Origin: Vandiemenella viatica
Lineage: Eukaryota > Arthropoda > Insecta > Orthoptera > Morabidae
NCBI GenBank assembly: GCA_031002005.1
Contig: JARYHS010009186.1
Coordinates: forward strand, 248,863,894 to 248,927,893
Direction of reading: 5' to 3'
Length of the DNA: 64,000 nt
The notes below the pieces were generated by a model. The model did no database searches. It saw nothing but the letters and a program-made list of their open reading frames with translations, and was not told the origin of the DNA. Shown one piece after another: positions 32,890 to 44,044 of the stretch (position 1 is its first letter; every line of letters starts with the position of its first letter). The position numbers and the translations under genes are program-made.

Positions 32890-33725
32890 ACAAAACACAT
32901 TGCAGAATAAACCTAGGGTGCTATTTCCTTTCTCTATATAGTTTTTCTCTCTAAACTAAAAGGAACTACGTGATCTTTACTTTTACAGAGGTTTTTTCGT
33001 ATCGTGCAAAATTTTTATTTTGAGTAATCAGTGGACCAACGCTTTTTGGAGTCTTGTGTAACCTCGTTCTCCAATGAGTGATTAAGCCAATGCGGTTATC
33101 AATCACAGTTTTGTATTTTCCTGTGGAGTTATGCGGTATGGCTTTATTAGAATGTGGAACTTAATCTCTATACCTAAAACACAGTGGCAACTAATATAAC
33201 AGATTTATTCACTTTCCTTCCCGAAACTTAATAATTTAACACTATATTTAATAAAAACAAACATCAGATAGGCATAAAAACTGTAATTCTAAATGATTGA
33301 TTACAATCCACTATTACAGTCCTTATAAGCTCTGAGAGAAGCTAACGTTAGTTTTTAATACTGGTTAATGTTGGTCATTTATAAATCTATGCCAAATCCT
33401 ACTTCACTGTAGTTATTTTTAGCGGTTAGTCAAATAACCTACTTTATTAAAAAACGGACAATTAATGTCTTTAGTTTGCGTTGGAGCCTTAATCGCGTAA
33501 TGACGTAAGGTTATATAAATCACATTGATTTTTACACAAATATTTTTACGTATTCTTAGAATACAAAGACTTAAAATCTAAATGAGATTTAATGTATTTT
33601 AAAAAATATTTATGATGATGAACTTCCGGAAGGCAGTTTTCCTGTTCACGTACTTTAACATTTCACGAATTTTTATGCTTTACGGTCCCTTTAATTCAGA
33701 AACAGTATGGTGTATTAGCTTACGA
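32890..33725 (-). other. Dg intron 1 segment between two LINE copies
   Basis: AT-rich sequence without recognisable features. Confidence 0.5.
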
Positions 33726-33729
33726 TACG

Positions 33730-34297
33730 TAACATTAATATTCAACTTGTATGTAGAAGAAGCAATGAAGAAAGTCGAAGAAAAATTTCCATTTGGCATA
33801 AGTTTTCAGGGAGAAAAAATCAGTATGCTACGATTTGCTGATGACATTGTCTTATTAGCAGAGAGGGCTGAGGATATTGAGAAGTTACTGAATGGCATGA
33901 ACAAAATACTGAAGGACAAAAGTGATGAAATGTAGCAGAAATGATACCAATACTAGTAGATTAAATATAAAAATAGTATCGGATGCAATAGGAGAAGTAA
34001 GTGAATTCTGTTACTTGGGAAGTAAAATTACAACCGATGGCCGAAGTAGGAATGATGTTAAAAGTAGAATGGCACTAGCAAAAAGAGCCTTCGTGAAAAA
34101 GAGAAACCTTTTAGTTTCAAATATTGATCTAGGAATTAGAAAGAACTTTTTAAAACTCTTTGTGTGGAGCACAGCACTTTATGGTAGCGAAACATGGACT
34201 TTAGGAATACCGGAAAGAAAGAAAATTGAAGCATCTGAAATGTGGTGCTACAGAAGAATGCTGAAAATTAAGTGGACAGACAAAGTAAGAAATGAAC
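33730..34297 (+). pseudogene. LINE family A fragment with internal deletion and 3' truncation
   Basis: It starts within the RT palm (FNLYVEEAMKKVEE) and keeps the catalytic FADDIVLLAERAEDIEKLL segment. It then loses about 30 bases relative to the 32150 copy between KILKD and the KVMKCS block, which changes frame. The second part reads VMKCSRNDTNTSRLNIKIVS to WTDKVRNEH and stops abruptly at about 34297 in unrelated DNA. No 3' UTR or A tail is present. Confidence 0.82.
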
Positions 34298-34549
34298 ATG
34301 TTGCTCTACCTTTCTATATTTGGTTTAAAAATACCAATTTAACTACTTTGTGATTTTATGGTTTTTTTATTATTTATTTACTATAGAATTTCGAATAATA
34401 CTGTATAAACAGAAGAAAAATGCGACTAATATCACTGGAAAGAGCAACTCGTGCTGAATGTAAATACAGTACACAGATCCCTAGCAAACAGACATAACTA
34501 CTGGAAACGTCTTTCAGATCACGCAGCCAGGGGATTATAATAGCGACAA

Positions 34550-34830
34550 TGCTGTTGGTAGAAGGATTAGGAGTTTTACATGGCAGGGGTGAGATGGCCA
34601 TAATCATTAGCTGGCGAAAGGGAGTGGGAAAATTTTCTTTTATATGTAAAGTAGCCCGGGGCAGCAATAAATTGCCAAGGGAAATAATGGACAATTTATC
34701 AAAACTGCAGAAGTTTAAAACTGCGATTCGTAAAAGGCAGGGGTAGGTAGTGAAAAAACATAACATAGGAAGATGGGAGTGTGGGGACATTGCCACCGAA
34801 GCGTATGTGCTCCGTCCCAAAAGAAATTAA
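34550..34830 (+). mobile_element. LINE family B tail, decayed
   Basis: It reads KGVGKFSFICKVARGSNKLP, then REIMDNLSKLQKF and the 3' UTR word TGCTCCGTCCCAA. Compared with 13205-14065 it is missing the upstream RT-C block and carries frame changes. Confidence 0.7.
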
Positions 34831-34833
34831 AAA

Positions 34834-35045
34834 GTTTTTTTTTGCATCGAGCGTCGATCTCAAGATCATTAGAGGCGATAAAGAACTGGGGTTAAGGAAC
34901 ATGAAGGAATTTGATCACTGTCTTTTGGAGGAACCATCCCGACGTTCGCTTCGGTCGGTGAACCGTGGAAAACCGAAATATGGATTGCCGGACGGGGATT
35001 CGAACCCACGTCGTCCCAAATGTGAGGCTCTAGAGTTAGCGCGGA
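34834..35045 (-). mobile_element. tRNA-derived SINE copy
   Basis: The minus-strand head has B box GGTTCGAATCC, and the body includes TGCCGGACGGGGATTCGAAC on the plus strand and ATCATTAGAGGCG. It is diverged, and lies directly after the family B LINE tail. Confidence 0.8.
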
Positions 35046-35839
35046 GAAAAGACGTATTCACATTCAGCCCTCTCCCGCCATTCTACGAACATAACCAGAC
35101 ATGATTTTTAATAACTTTATTTTTCTGTTAATTGGTTTTTTTAAATAGATAAATCTTTCAGTACATTTCACCACATTATAAGATAAACTTCGGACAACTA
35201 TGCGAATAAATTTTGGTAGACCTGTAAAAGAACTTCAACAACTCCAACACAAATATCTCTGACATTTGGTGCGCTTTGTCGTTACAGTGATTTGCGGATG
35301 GTGTGCTTTGTCTAATGCTCTTTCACTTGAAGCTCAGTTTTTTTATTTGTAGTAGTACTACTTGCTGTAGTATGTTTACAACCTTGATCGATTGTTCAGC
35401 TCGTCTGCCTAAATTCTACGAGGTCCAGGATAAACTGATAAAATCTTTTCAATATAGCTCATTAATAACAAACTGAAAGCATCGAAAAATCACGATTTTC
35501 TTTTATAAATTTGATTAAAAAAAAAAAAAAAAGAAATCCCTTCAGAGACACGTAACCACAATCTGAATTCTCTACAGTTTAAAATATTTGATTCTTGTAA
35601 TAACTTCTGGTGTGTTCCTCTTTTAATATTCCGTCATTATGGGAGTCCAATTGCATCTAGATTGCAATACTTATGACAAAAGCTACATTAACATCTGCTC
35701 TGTAAACTCATTTTCGTCTGATTGTTTCTTTTGTAAATGCTTACTGCGTTTATTGGTCAGTTCCAGCAACCTATATTCTTCATTATTTTAACGCTTGCAG
35801 CGAATAATATATATATAAAAAACTCTTCATTATACTGTG

Positions 35840-36020
35840 TCTCCCCGTCCGGGCATCCAGATTTGGGTTTTCCATGGTTTCCCAAATCACTCCAGACAAA
35901 TGCCGGGATGCTTCTTTCAAAAGGCCATGGCCGAATTCCTTCCAATTCCTTGCCCCCCCCCCCCCCTCATCCTTTCCCGTCTCTAAAGACCTCGCTGTTA
36001 AGAGACGTTAAGCAGTTTAA
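35840..36020 (+). mobile_element. SINE copy lacking the tRNA head
   Basis: Plus-strand copy starting CCCCGTCCGGGCATCCAG, immediately after where the B box would be. It continues through AGGCCATGGCCGAATTCC, a long C run (35953-35967) and CTGTTAAGAGACGTTAAGC to an A-rich tail. The 5' truncation removes the pol III promoter. The same truncated insertion is at 40990-41170. Confidence 0.85.
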
Positions 36021-36151
36021 AAAAAAATTACAGTGTCCTCCAACAAGAAGAATAGTAGCCACTCACTAGATATGTGTAGCATTATCACAATAGTTTTATA
36101 TTTGTTGCATCATAGTTTATTATAAATAGTTCTCAAATGTCACTGCGAGCG

Positions 36152-36241
36152 ACTCCGCAGTAAAAATGTTGCCGGTCACCTCCTTTCAAAGGTGAAGGTG
36201 CACGATTCGATTCCCCCTATCTGCAAGCATTTTTACTGCTT
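36152..36241. repeat. Small stem-loop with tRNA-like motif
   Basis: The 12-base ends GCAGTAAAAATG and CATTTTTACTGC are perfect complements. Inside lies CACCTCCTTTCAAAGGTGAAGGTGC followed by GATTCGATTCCCC, which looks like a tRNA T-arm. The same structure is at about 41311-41400. It could be a tRNA-derived or foldback repeat. No target duplication was found. Confidence 0.45.
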
Positions 36242-36529
36242 TTACTACCCCGACCTTTAGTTGTGGCAAAGCTTCCTTTGTACACAGGGACTGCTCCCCA
36301 TAAAACTGAAGGTCCCGGACGAAAGAAAGTGCAAGTTCTACCCCTGACATTCTACCTGTAAGTATGCTTGTGAACTTAGTTAATTTATTTTTGGTACAGA
36401 TAAATCCTGTTTAATACCATGTCTGTAAGCAAGCAATTAACACATATCCAAATTATTCAACAGTTCCATGGCTGATGAAGTTTTAAGTTGGAAATTAATA
36501 CGGCAACGTTTGAAAACTGGATTGATTTA

Positions 36530-36905
36530 AATTGAACAGAATTTTATTGCAATTGAGCGCAAGCTACGGTGGCAATTTTCCTAGTCGTCTATTTACTACT
36601 TTCTTATTATTAATTTTTTGTTATTATTATTATCTTATGTACTTTGGGTGTAAAATTCTGCCACCCATCTACATTTGCACATTACAAATTTTAATTTTAA
36701 ATTCCTTCAGTATTTTTGGTAAATTATTCATCATTTCCCTCACCCACCAACTTTTCTTCCTCCCTTATGCATGAAATCGAGTGCCAGCTTGTGGTCTTGG
36801 TCTTCTTTATCTTTCCATGCACTACTCCTAAATCTTCGACCAGTATCATTCCAAGCCTCTTCGGCAAACACCATATAAAAGAGTTTATGTCCGGCAAAGT
36901 GGTCA
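36530..36905 (-). mobile_element. LINE family B tail in block A1
   Basis: The minus-strand frame contains LGMILVEDLGVVHGKIKKTK and the 3' UTR complement GCAATTGAGCGCAAGC. It is equivalent to the last part of 13205-14065, with stops. The corresponding copy is 41690-42065. Confidence 0.72.
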
Positions 36906-37479
36906 TAAAGATTACATTACAAGGTTATCATTGTATTTTATGTCTACACCGTAAGTAAAATTATTTACAGGCTCAAATGATAGTAAAAATTATAACAACT
37001 GTTATTATTAAGTCGCTCCACTACTTCACTGCTTTCGTATTTTATTCTACTTTTAGATACAGCTTCAGTATAACGATTACAAGAAATTACAGAGAATAAA
37101 TACGACCAGGATAGTAAAAAAAGTAATTTTAATTGGTCAACGCCGCCAAAGTTGTACAATACACAACACAAATAAACTGAAAAAGCTGAAAGTTCAGTCC
37201 CTAAAGCAACCATCAAAGTAGCACGTAGCCACGATATTATGCCTCGTAACGCAGCCAATCTTTGGTGTCGTATGTCCTCATTCCATATACACTACGTAGC
37301 CGTTTGGGATTTAACTCAAGACTAGTGGCCCAGGCATGGAATGCACTTAATAAACATTTAAATTAACATACCTGTAATAACTGTCATGTTAAGCAAATAT
37401 GTGATTGAAGTTGTAATGCAAATATAAGCTATAGATCGAGGAGTGAGGCCGACGTCCTGGCAACTGCAGCACGCTGAGT

Positions 37480-37611
37480 TCATTAGATGAGCAGAAAGAC
37501 TGGAGGCAAGGCCATGGCCTTTTGAAGGAGTTACCCCGACATGCGCCTGGAATGGTTTTGGGAAACCATGGAAAGCCCAAATCAGGATGGCCGAACGGGG
37601 ATTCGAACCCG
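37480..37611 (-). mobile_element. SINE fragment ending at a deletion breakpoint
   Basis: The SINE body and B box (GGTTCGAATCC on the minus strand) are present, but the tRNA head is cut off after CCCGAGT. The fuller copy at 42620-42815 continues with the head. The cut coincides with the junction between blocks A1 and B1. Confidence 0.8.
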
Positions 37612-38267
37612 AGTGATCAGTTCTCCCCCTCCGTATTTTCAGCGTGTGTAAATGAATGCGTCGAGTGTTTTTAAGTGTAGCGTGTTTGTTGTTTTATGTT
37701 CTTCGGGATGAACGAAGGGAAAGACTGAATGCGATGCAGCCCCTTTCAGGACTTCCCCTCCGAATGACACGAAGAGAGCTGGCACACGACAGACGAGTCA
37801 CAATCGACACTACCGTATGTTCTCGTATGTTTAGTGTACAATATTTATGGTCAAGTACCGAATGGTCAAAATTTCTTCCACCGCAGAGTATAGATCCAAG
37901 CCTCTCCACGTCGAGCGTTAGACACCATCACAATGTCTTGGTTACATTTCATTTAAATAGCTGCTAGATTCTCCGTATCATCTGCACTTATTCCAACTTA
38001 TTTTCAAACTAGAGAAAAGCCTCCTCTAAATAAAGTCACAAAATGATGGCTGAAACGTCATGTTCAAATATACTGACGTGGTTCACACATGGAGGAAGGA
38101 ATATATGGAGACGAAATAACGCTAAATCTGTGTAACCTCATATAAAAACTCGTCTCCTACTGCGCATTCGCGGCGGCCATAGGAATCACTCCAAAACATT
38201 GAGCTGTTCGCATTGTGTTTGCTGCTGTGAACATTTCATTTTCTAATATTTCAAAGTTTTTTTTATA

Positions 38268-38334
38268 ATGTCAAGTTGTGTTGCATACGGTTGCACAAAT
38301 AGACAAGATAGGAAACGACCTGGAATATCGTTTC
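38268..38334 (+). CDS. Candidate first coding exon of a THAP-domain gene
   Basis: ATG at 38268 opens a short frame reading MSSCVAYGCTNRQD, then RKRPGISF. It matches the start of THAP zinc fingers (M-x-x-C-x-A-x-G-C-x-N, later S-F-H-x-F-P). A donor-like GTAACT begins at 38335. Splicing there leaves a C that could start a His codon, exactly what the family needs after Phe. Without splicing the frame ends two codons later. About 100 bp upstream is TGCGCATTCGC, one base from the NRF1-like palindrome kept in the partner block. THAP domains bind DNA in host regulators and in P-element-type transposases. No second exon was found, so this may be a remnant. Confidence 0.42.
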
Positions 38335-39264
38335 GTAACTAAATCACATTGGAATTATTGTTCTTGAAGTGTTTGACAGATAACTAAAATATTAAAGAAT
38401 ATCGCTACAAAACTATTCATTGCTCTCAATAGGACGATATCGTTCTCAAATGTTTGTTGGTGTAGTGTAGACAATCAGCATATGTTACTACTTTACACCT
38501 AAAAGGCTATCCTTATTGTAAACAACTATTGAAAGTCTAATTTAATCGGGTCAAGTTTACATCGTGATACAGTGAATGTGCATGCTTTAGTTCAGTTTAC
38601 ACTGAAAGTGTCCGATGAAATTAATTGTGATAATTTGTGCTGTGTGAACTACTAAACTTGATGAAGCAAACGTTGTTGTTACCTGAAATGTAGTTCGCGA
38701 TGCATTTCATGTGTTTAGATCTGCCCACATAGTTTGATTTTGTAGCGGTAATAATAATGGAAATGTGGGTAGGGTGAAATGCGGCGTGCACCAAAAGTGT
38801 GCAAACAATTTATTTATTATTAGTTGTTACTAATTTCATGAGCACCATGTTAGTGACACAACGTGTACCACGATGGAAACTACTTCCATCTAAGCTTCTG
38901 ACTTTTGATGTATGGTAAGAAAATAAATCCACTGATATTGTTAGCAGAGTTACATAGGCCACTGACAGTACAATATCTTCTGAGTAAGCTCAGAAGCAAC
39001 GAGGTCTTTTGAAGGATTCAACTTTAAAAAAAAAAAAGTTCCAAACATTGACTTAACCTAACCTAACCACCCCAATTAGGAGACAGCATATCTCGAGAAC
39101 TAAGAGAGATATCGAAAATATATGTTCTTCACTTTCGAGTTATCTCGTCGTATTATATAAAAATCTATCATCAAATTTGACTTTTGCAAAATTCAATTGT
39201 AAAAATTAATGTTTATTGTTATTCTCTTTATTTGTCTTTGGAACCTACACTTACTATTACTATT

Positions 39265-39450
39265 ACAATTACTCCGCGATTCACTAAAAGTGTTTGGCGG
39301 AGGGTGCATTGCACCTATCAGGAAAGGTAATGGTTTGGAAGGGATATACGGGATATGGCAGGTGGCGCCCATGGGCTATTGTGAGGAACCATCCCAGCAT
39401 TCGCCTGGAGCGATCTAGGGAAACCATCGAAAACCCAGATCAGGATGGCA
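39265..39450 (-). mobile_element. SINE-like insertion specific to block B1
   Basis: It contains CTCCGCGATTCACTAAAAGT and GTTTGGCGGAGGGTGCATTG, then a common SINE body fragment (CATCCCAGCATTCGCCTGGA). It has no counterpart in the partner block, where the flanking sequence is continuous near 46528. The CTCCGC/GGCGGAGGG part recurs inverted at 44287-44350. Confidence 0.65.
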
Positions 39451-39501
39451 CTTGTTTTTACTATGACCGTGACTCATATTGTATGTATGTGTATTAACCA
39501 T

Positions 39502-40501
39502 NNNNNNNNNNNNNNNNNNNNNNNNNNNNNNNNNNNNNNNNNNNNNNNNNNNNNNNNNNNNNNNNNNNNNNNNNNNNNNNNNNNNNNNNNNNNNNNNNNN
39601 NNNNNNNNNNNNNNNNNNNNNNNNNNNNNNNNNNNNNNNNNNNNNNNNNNNNNNNNNNNNNNNNNNNNNNNNNNNNNNNNNNNNNNNNNNNNNNNNNNNN
39701 NNNNNNNNNNNNNNNNNNNNNNNNNNNNNNNNNNNNNNNNNNNNNNNNNNNNNNNNNNNNNNNNNNNNNNNNNNNNNNNNNNNNNNNNNNNNNNNNNNNN
39801 NNNNNNNNNNNNNNNNNNNNNNNNNNNNNNNNNNNNNNNNNNNNNNNNNNNNNNNNNNNNNNNNNNNNNNNNNNNNNNNNNNNNNNNNNNNNNNNNNNNN
39901 NNNNNNNNNNNNNNNNNNNNNNNNNNNNNNNNNNNNNNNNNNNNNNNNNNNNNNNNNNNNNNNNNNNNNNNNNNNNNNNNNNNNNNNNNNNNNNNNNNNN
40001 NNNNNNNNNNNNNNNNNNNNNNNNNNNNNNNNNNNNNNNNNNNNNNNNNNNNNNNNNNNNNNNNNNNNNNNNNNNNNNNNNNNNNNNNNNNNNNNNNNNN
40101 NNNNNNNNNNNNNNNNNNNNNNNNNNNNNNNNNNNNNNNNNNNNNNNNNNNNNNNNNNNNNNNNNNNNNNNNNNNNNNNNNNNNNNNNNNNNNNNNNNNN
40201 NNNNNNNNNNNNNNNNNNNNNNNNNNNNNNNNNNNNNNNNNNNNNNNNNNNNNNNNNNNNNNNNNNNNNNNNNNNNNNNNNNNNNNNNNNNNNNNNNNNN
40301 NNNNNNNNNNNNNNNNNNNNNNNNNNNNNNNNNNNNNNNNNNNNNNNNNNNNNNNNNNNNNNNNNNNNNNNNNNNNNNNNNNNNNNNNNNNNNNNNNNNN
40401 NNNNNNNNNNNNNNNNNNNNNNNNNNNNNNNNNNNNNNNNNNNNNNNNNNNNNNNNNNNNNNNNNNNNNNNNNNNNNNNNNNNNNNNNNNNNNNNNNNNN
40501 N
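39502..40501. other. Assembly gap, exactly 1000 N
   Basis: A run of N of round length, a standard scaffolding placeholder. Sequence to its left (block B1) and right (block A2) belongs to the same duplicated region, which suggests that two overlapping contigs were laid end to end. Confidence 0.99.
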
Positions 40502-40518
40502 TTTTTTTTTTTTTTTTT

Positions 40519-42769
40519 GTAGTAGTACTACTTGCTGTAGTATGTTTACAACCTTTATCGATTATTCTACGAGGTCCAAGATATACTGATAAAATTTTTT
40601 CAGTATAGCTCACTAATAACAAACTGAAAGCATCGAAAAATCACGATTTTCTTTTATAAATTTGATTAAAAAAAAGAAATCCCTTCAGAGACACGTAACC
40701 ACAATCTGAATTCTCTACAGTTTAAAATATTTTATTCCTGTAATAACTTCTGGTGTGTTCCTCTTAATATTCCGTCATTATGGGAGTCCAATTGCATATA
40801 GATTGCAATACTTATGAGAAAGGCTACATTAACATCTGCTCTGTAAACTCATTTCGTCTGATTGTTTCTTTTGTAAATGCTTACTGCGTTTATTGCTCAG
40901 TTCCAGCAACCTATATTCTCCCTTGTTTTAACGCTTGCAGCGAATAATATAAATATATATAAATATATATATATAACTCTTCATTATACTGTGACTCCCC
41001 GTCCGGGCATCCAGATTTGGGTTTTCCATGGTTTCCCAAATCACTCCAGACAAATGCCGGGATGCTTCCTTCAAAAGGCCATGGCCGAATTCCTTCCCAT
41101 TCCTTGCCCCCCATCCTTTCCCGTCTCTAAAGACCTCGCTGTTAAGAGACGTTAGGCAGTTTAAAAAAAAAATACTGTGTCCTCCAACAAGAAGAATAGT
41201 AGCCACTCACTAGATATGTGTAGCATTATCACAATAGTTTTATATTTGTTGCATCATAGTTTATTATAAATAGTTCTCAAATGTCACTGCGAGCGACTCT
41301 GCAGTAAAAATGTTGCCGGTCACCTCCTTTCAAAGGTGAAGGTGCCCGATTCGATTTTCCCTATCTGCAAGCATTTTTACTGCTCTCTACCCCGACCTTT
41401 AGCTGTGGCAAAGCTTCCTTTATGTATCCGATGTTCACAGGGACTGCTCCCCATAAAACTGAAGGTCCCGGACGAAAGAAACTGCAAGTTCTACCTCTGA
41501 CATTCTACCTGTTAGTATCCTTGTGAACTTAGTTAATTTATTTTTGGTACAGATAAATCCTGTTTAATACCATGTCTGTAAGCAAGCAATTAACACATAT
41601 CCAAATTATTCAACAGTTCCATGGCTGATGAAGTTTTAAGTTTGAAATTAATACGGCAACGTTTGAAAACTGGATTGATTTAAATTGAACAGAAATTTAT
41701 TGCGATTGAGCGCAAGCTACGGTGGAAATTTTCCTAGTCATCTATTTACTACTTTCTTCTTATTAATTTTTTTATTATTATTATCTCATGTACTTTAGGT
41801 GTAAAATTCTGCCAACCATCTACATTTGCACTTTACAAATTTTAATTTTAAATTCCTTCAGTATTTTTGGTTAATTATTCATCATTTCCCTTACCCACCA
41901 ACTTTTCTTCGACTCCCTTATGCATGAAATCGAGTGCCAGATTGTGGTCTTGGTCATCTCTATCTTTCCATGCACTACTCCTAAATCTTCGACCAGTATC
42001 ACTCCAAGCCTCATCGCCAAACACCATACAAAAGAGTTTATGTCCGGCAAAGTGGTCATAAAGATTACATAACAAGGTTATCATTGTATTTTATGTCTAC
42101 AGCGTAAGTAAAATTATTTTTACAGGCTCAAATGATAGTAAAAATGATAACAACTGTTATTCTTAAGTCGTTCCACTACTTCACTGCTTTCGTATTTTAT
42201 TCTAATTTCAGAGACAGCTTCAGTATAAGGATTACAAGAAATTCCAGAGAATAAATACGGCCAGGACAGTAAAAAAGATCATTTTAATTGGTCAACGCCA
42301 CCGAAGTTGTACAATACACAACACAAATAAACTGAAAAAGCTGAAAGTTCAGTCCCTAAAGCAATGATCAAAGTAGCACGTAGCCACGATGATATGCCTC
42401 GTAACGCAGCCAATCTTTGGTGTCGTATGTCCTCATTCCATATACACTACGTAGCCGTTTGGGATTTAACTCAAGACTAGTGACCCAGGCATGGAATGCA
42501 CTTAATAAACATTTAAATTACCATACCTGTAATAACTGTCATGTTAAGCAAATATGTGATTGAAGTTGTAATGCAAATATAAGCTATAGATCGAGGAGTG
42601 AGACCGACGTCCTGGCAACTGCAGCACGCTGAGTTCATTAGATGAGCAGAAAAACTGGTGGCAAGGCCATGGCCTCTTGAAGGAGCTACCCCGAAATTCG
42701 CCTGGAATGGTTTTGGGAAACCATGGAAAGCCCAAATCTGGATGGCCGAACGGGGATTCGAACCCGAGT
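40519..42769 (+). repeat. Paralogous block A2 (partner 35349-37611)
   Basis: It starts directly after the gap and follows block A1 to CCCGAGT at 42769. It contains the same head-less SINE (40990-41170), stem-loop (about 41311-41400) and minus-strand LINE tail (41690-42065). Small indels separate the copies, for example a missing segment of about 20 bp near 40563. Confidence 0.92.
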
Positions 42770-42815
42770 CCTCCCCGATGGGAGGCCAAAACGTTATCAC
42801 TCACCCACCACGCTT
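42620..42815 (-). mobile_element. tRNA-derived SINE copy, complete head
   Basis: Minus-strand SINE with head reading AAGCGTGGTGGGTGAGTGAT, B box GGTTCGAATCC and body AAGGCCATGGCCTC (plus-strand sense of the 42660 region). It supplies the part missing from 37480-37611. Confidence 0.85.
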
Positions 42816-43344
42816 GATGGCTAGACCGTATCGTGCTTTCGTCATGTTTACAAAATTAAAGATGTTCTGACCCTTGTACATCCTTTCTTTTGCCTACTGC
42901 CTATTGACTAGGCACTGAATCTTTAACATATTTTCTTCAGCACTGTTTGGTTAGGTATATTGTGCTGCTATGAGTAAATGAACTAGTACTTCCTAATTCA
43001 GTGTACTATGTGGAACAGATATCGACTTACATCATCACTCTCTAAATATCACGAATTGACAGTGATTATTGAAAAAAGCCTATGCCGCAAGTTTAGTTCC
43101 AGTCCTATATCTGTTATCTTTAAGATATAAATATCTCGTACGGAAAACCATATCACTGCAGTAGCAAATGAATCACACAAATTTCGCCTCGAAATTATCA
43201 ATTCAATGGCCACAATAAATTCGACACACCTTTTATGAGCTAATGCAAGTAAAAGTTTCTTAAACGTTTTAAGTATTCTTCATTGATACAGAGATCAGAA
43301 AGGATGTGTCGAATATATTAATTTGATAATAATAATAATTTCGA

Positions 43345-43612
43345 GTGATCTTAGTGACCTGGTGACAGGGTTTCTACTGGCTGCGCATTTCCGCCCCTGT
43401 CGTCGCCGCCTTAACCTAGCCCGGCAATCCTGCCGGGTACAGGGGACCTACAGTTTAACGTGGAATCCCAACCACGGAAGCGTTCCGGTGTACTTCACAT
43501 TACACAGCAAGCTGTGCCATAGGTGAGGGCCGGGTAAAGTGCCTATGAGACATGGATTCGAACCTGGGACCTTTCGATCTCCAGACGCCTTAACCACTGA
43601 GCCACCAGAAAG
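43345..43612 (-). mobile_element. Second tRNA-derived SINE family
   Basis: The minus-strand head reads GTGGCTCAGTGGTTAAGGCG, a strong A box, then CCCAGGTTCGAATCC, a strong B box, spaced as in a tRNA gene. The body, with CCCGGCCCTCACC, TGTGCCAT-type words and GCCGGGTACAGGGGACC on the plus strand, is unrelated to the common SINE. Its left end falls near a TAA repeat (43326-43340). Only one copy is seen. Confidence 0.72.
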
Positions 43613-44044
43613 CTCCATTTAATTGATTAAGTATGACGACTGGAAGAGGAAAATTGTATGATCCATTTCTTACTGTAGTGGTATACTTCGTAAGAAATAT
43701 TTGTATCTTACAGTCATCGCTGTATTTGTTTACTATTGATGCCATGGAAGTGTTTCGGCATCTGACATCCATATTAGGAATCGCATACGTTAGTGAACTT
43801 TCTTCTATTCTGTAATGTTAACCTCAAATGGTTCACTAAGTTTACCTTTTGAAGCACAAATCCTGTTGCTTGATATTAACCCGTCTCAGAAGTTATTTCT
43901 GATTACGAAAAGTTCAAAAATTTTGTATACCAGACTGGAATATCAGCATTTATTACTCTGGCTGTTCGTCTATTAGACAAAACAATGTTTGTGCCATGAT
44001 ATAAACGATTCCATGATACCGATGGAATTATAGTTTTTATATAT

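Larger units (their letters stand above)
35349..37611 (+). repeat. Paralogous block A1 (partner 40519-42769)
   Basis: From GTAGTAGTACTACTTGCTG onward this 2.26-kb stretch matches 40519-42769 in the same orientation, with only a few differences per hundred bases and small indels. It includes a head-less SINE (35840-36020), a 12-bp inverted repeat hairpin (36152-36241), a family B LINE tail on the minus strand (36530-36905) and a partial SINE (37480-37611). The partner starts exactly at the right edge of the N gap. Confidence 0.92.
37612..39501 (+). repeat. Paralogous block B1 (partner 44781-46585)
   Basis: From GTGATCAGTTCTCCCCCTCC on, this block matches 44781-46585 in the same orientation, again with a few percent differences by eye. 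It carries the candidate THAP first exon. It differs by an insertion at about 39252-39447 (SINE-like DNA) that is absent in the partner. It lacks the 115-bp hairpin insertion present in the partner. It ends exactly at the left edge of the N gap. Confidence 0.92.

Noticed and set aside
39050..39070. Telomere-like CCTAA repeats (also at 46212-46230)
   Set aside because: Only two to three units, in a duplicated intronic block; too short to mean a telomere or interstitial telomeric array.
39445..40622. Long frames on both strands across 39445-40622
   Set aside because: They consist almost entirely of N-coded residues from the 1000-N gap.
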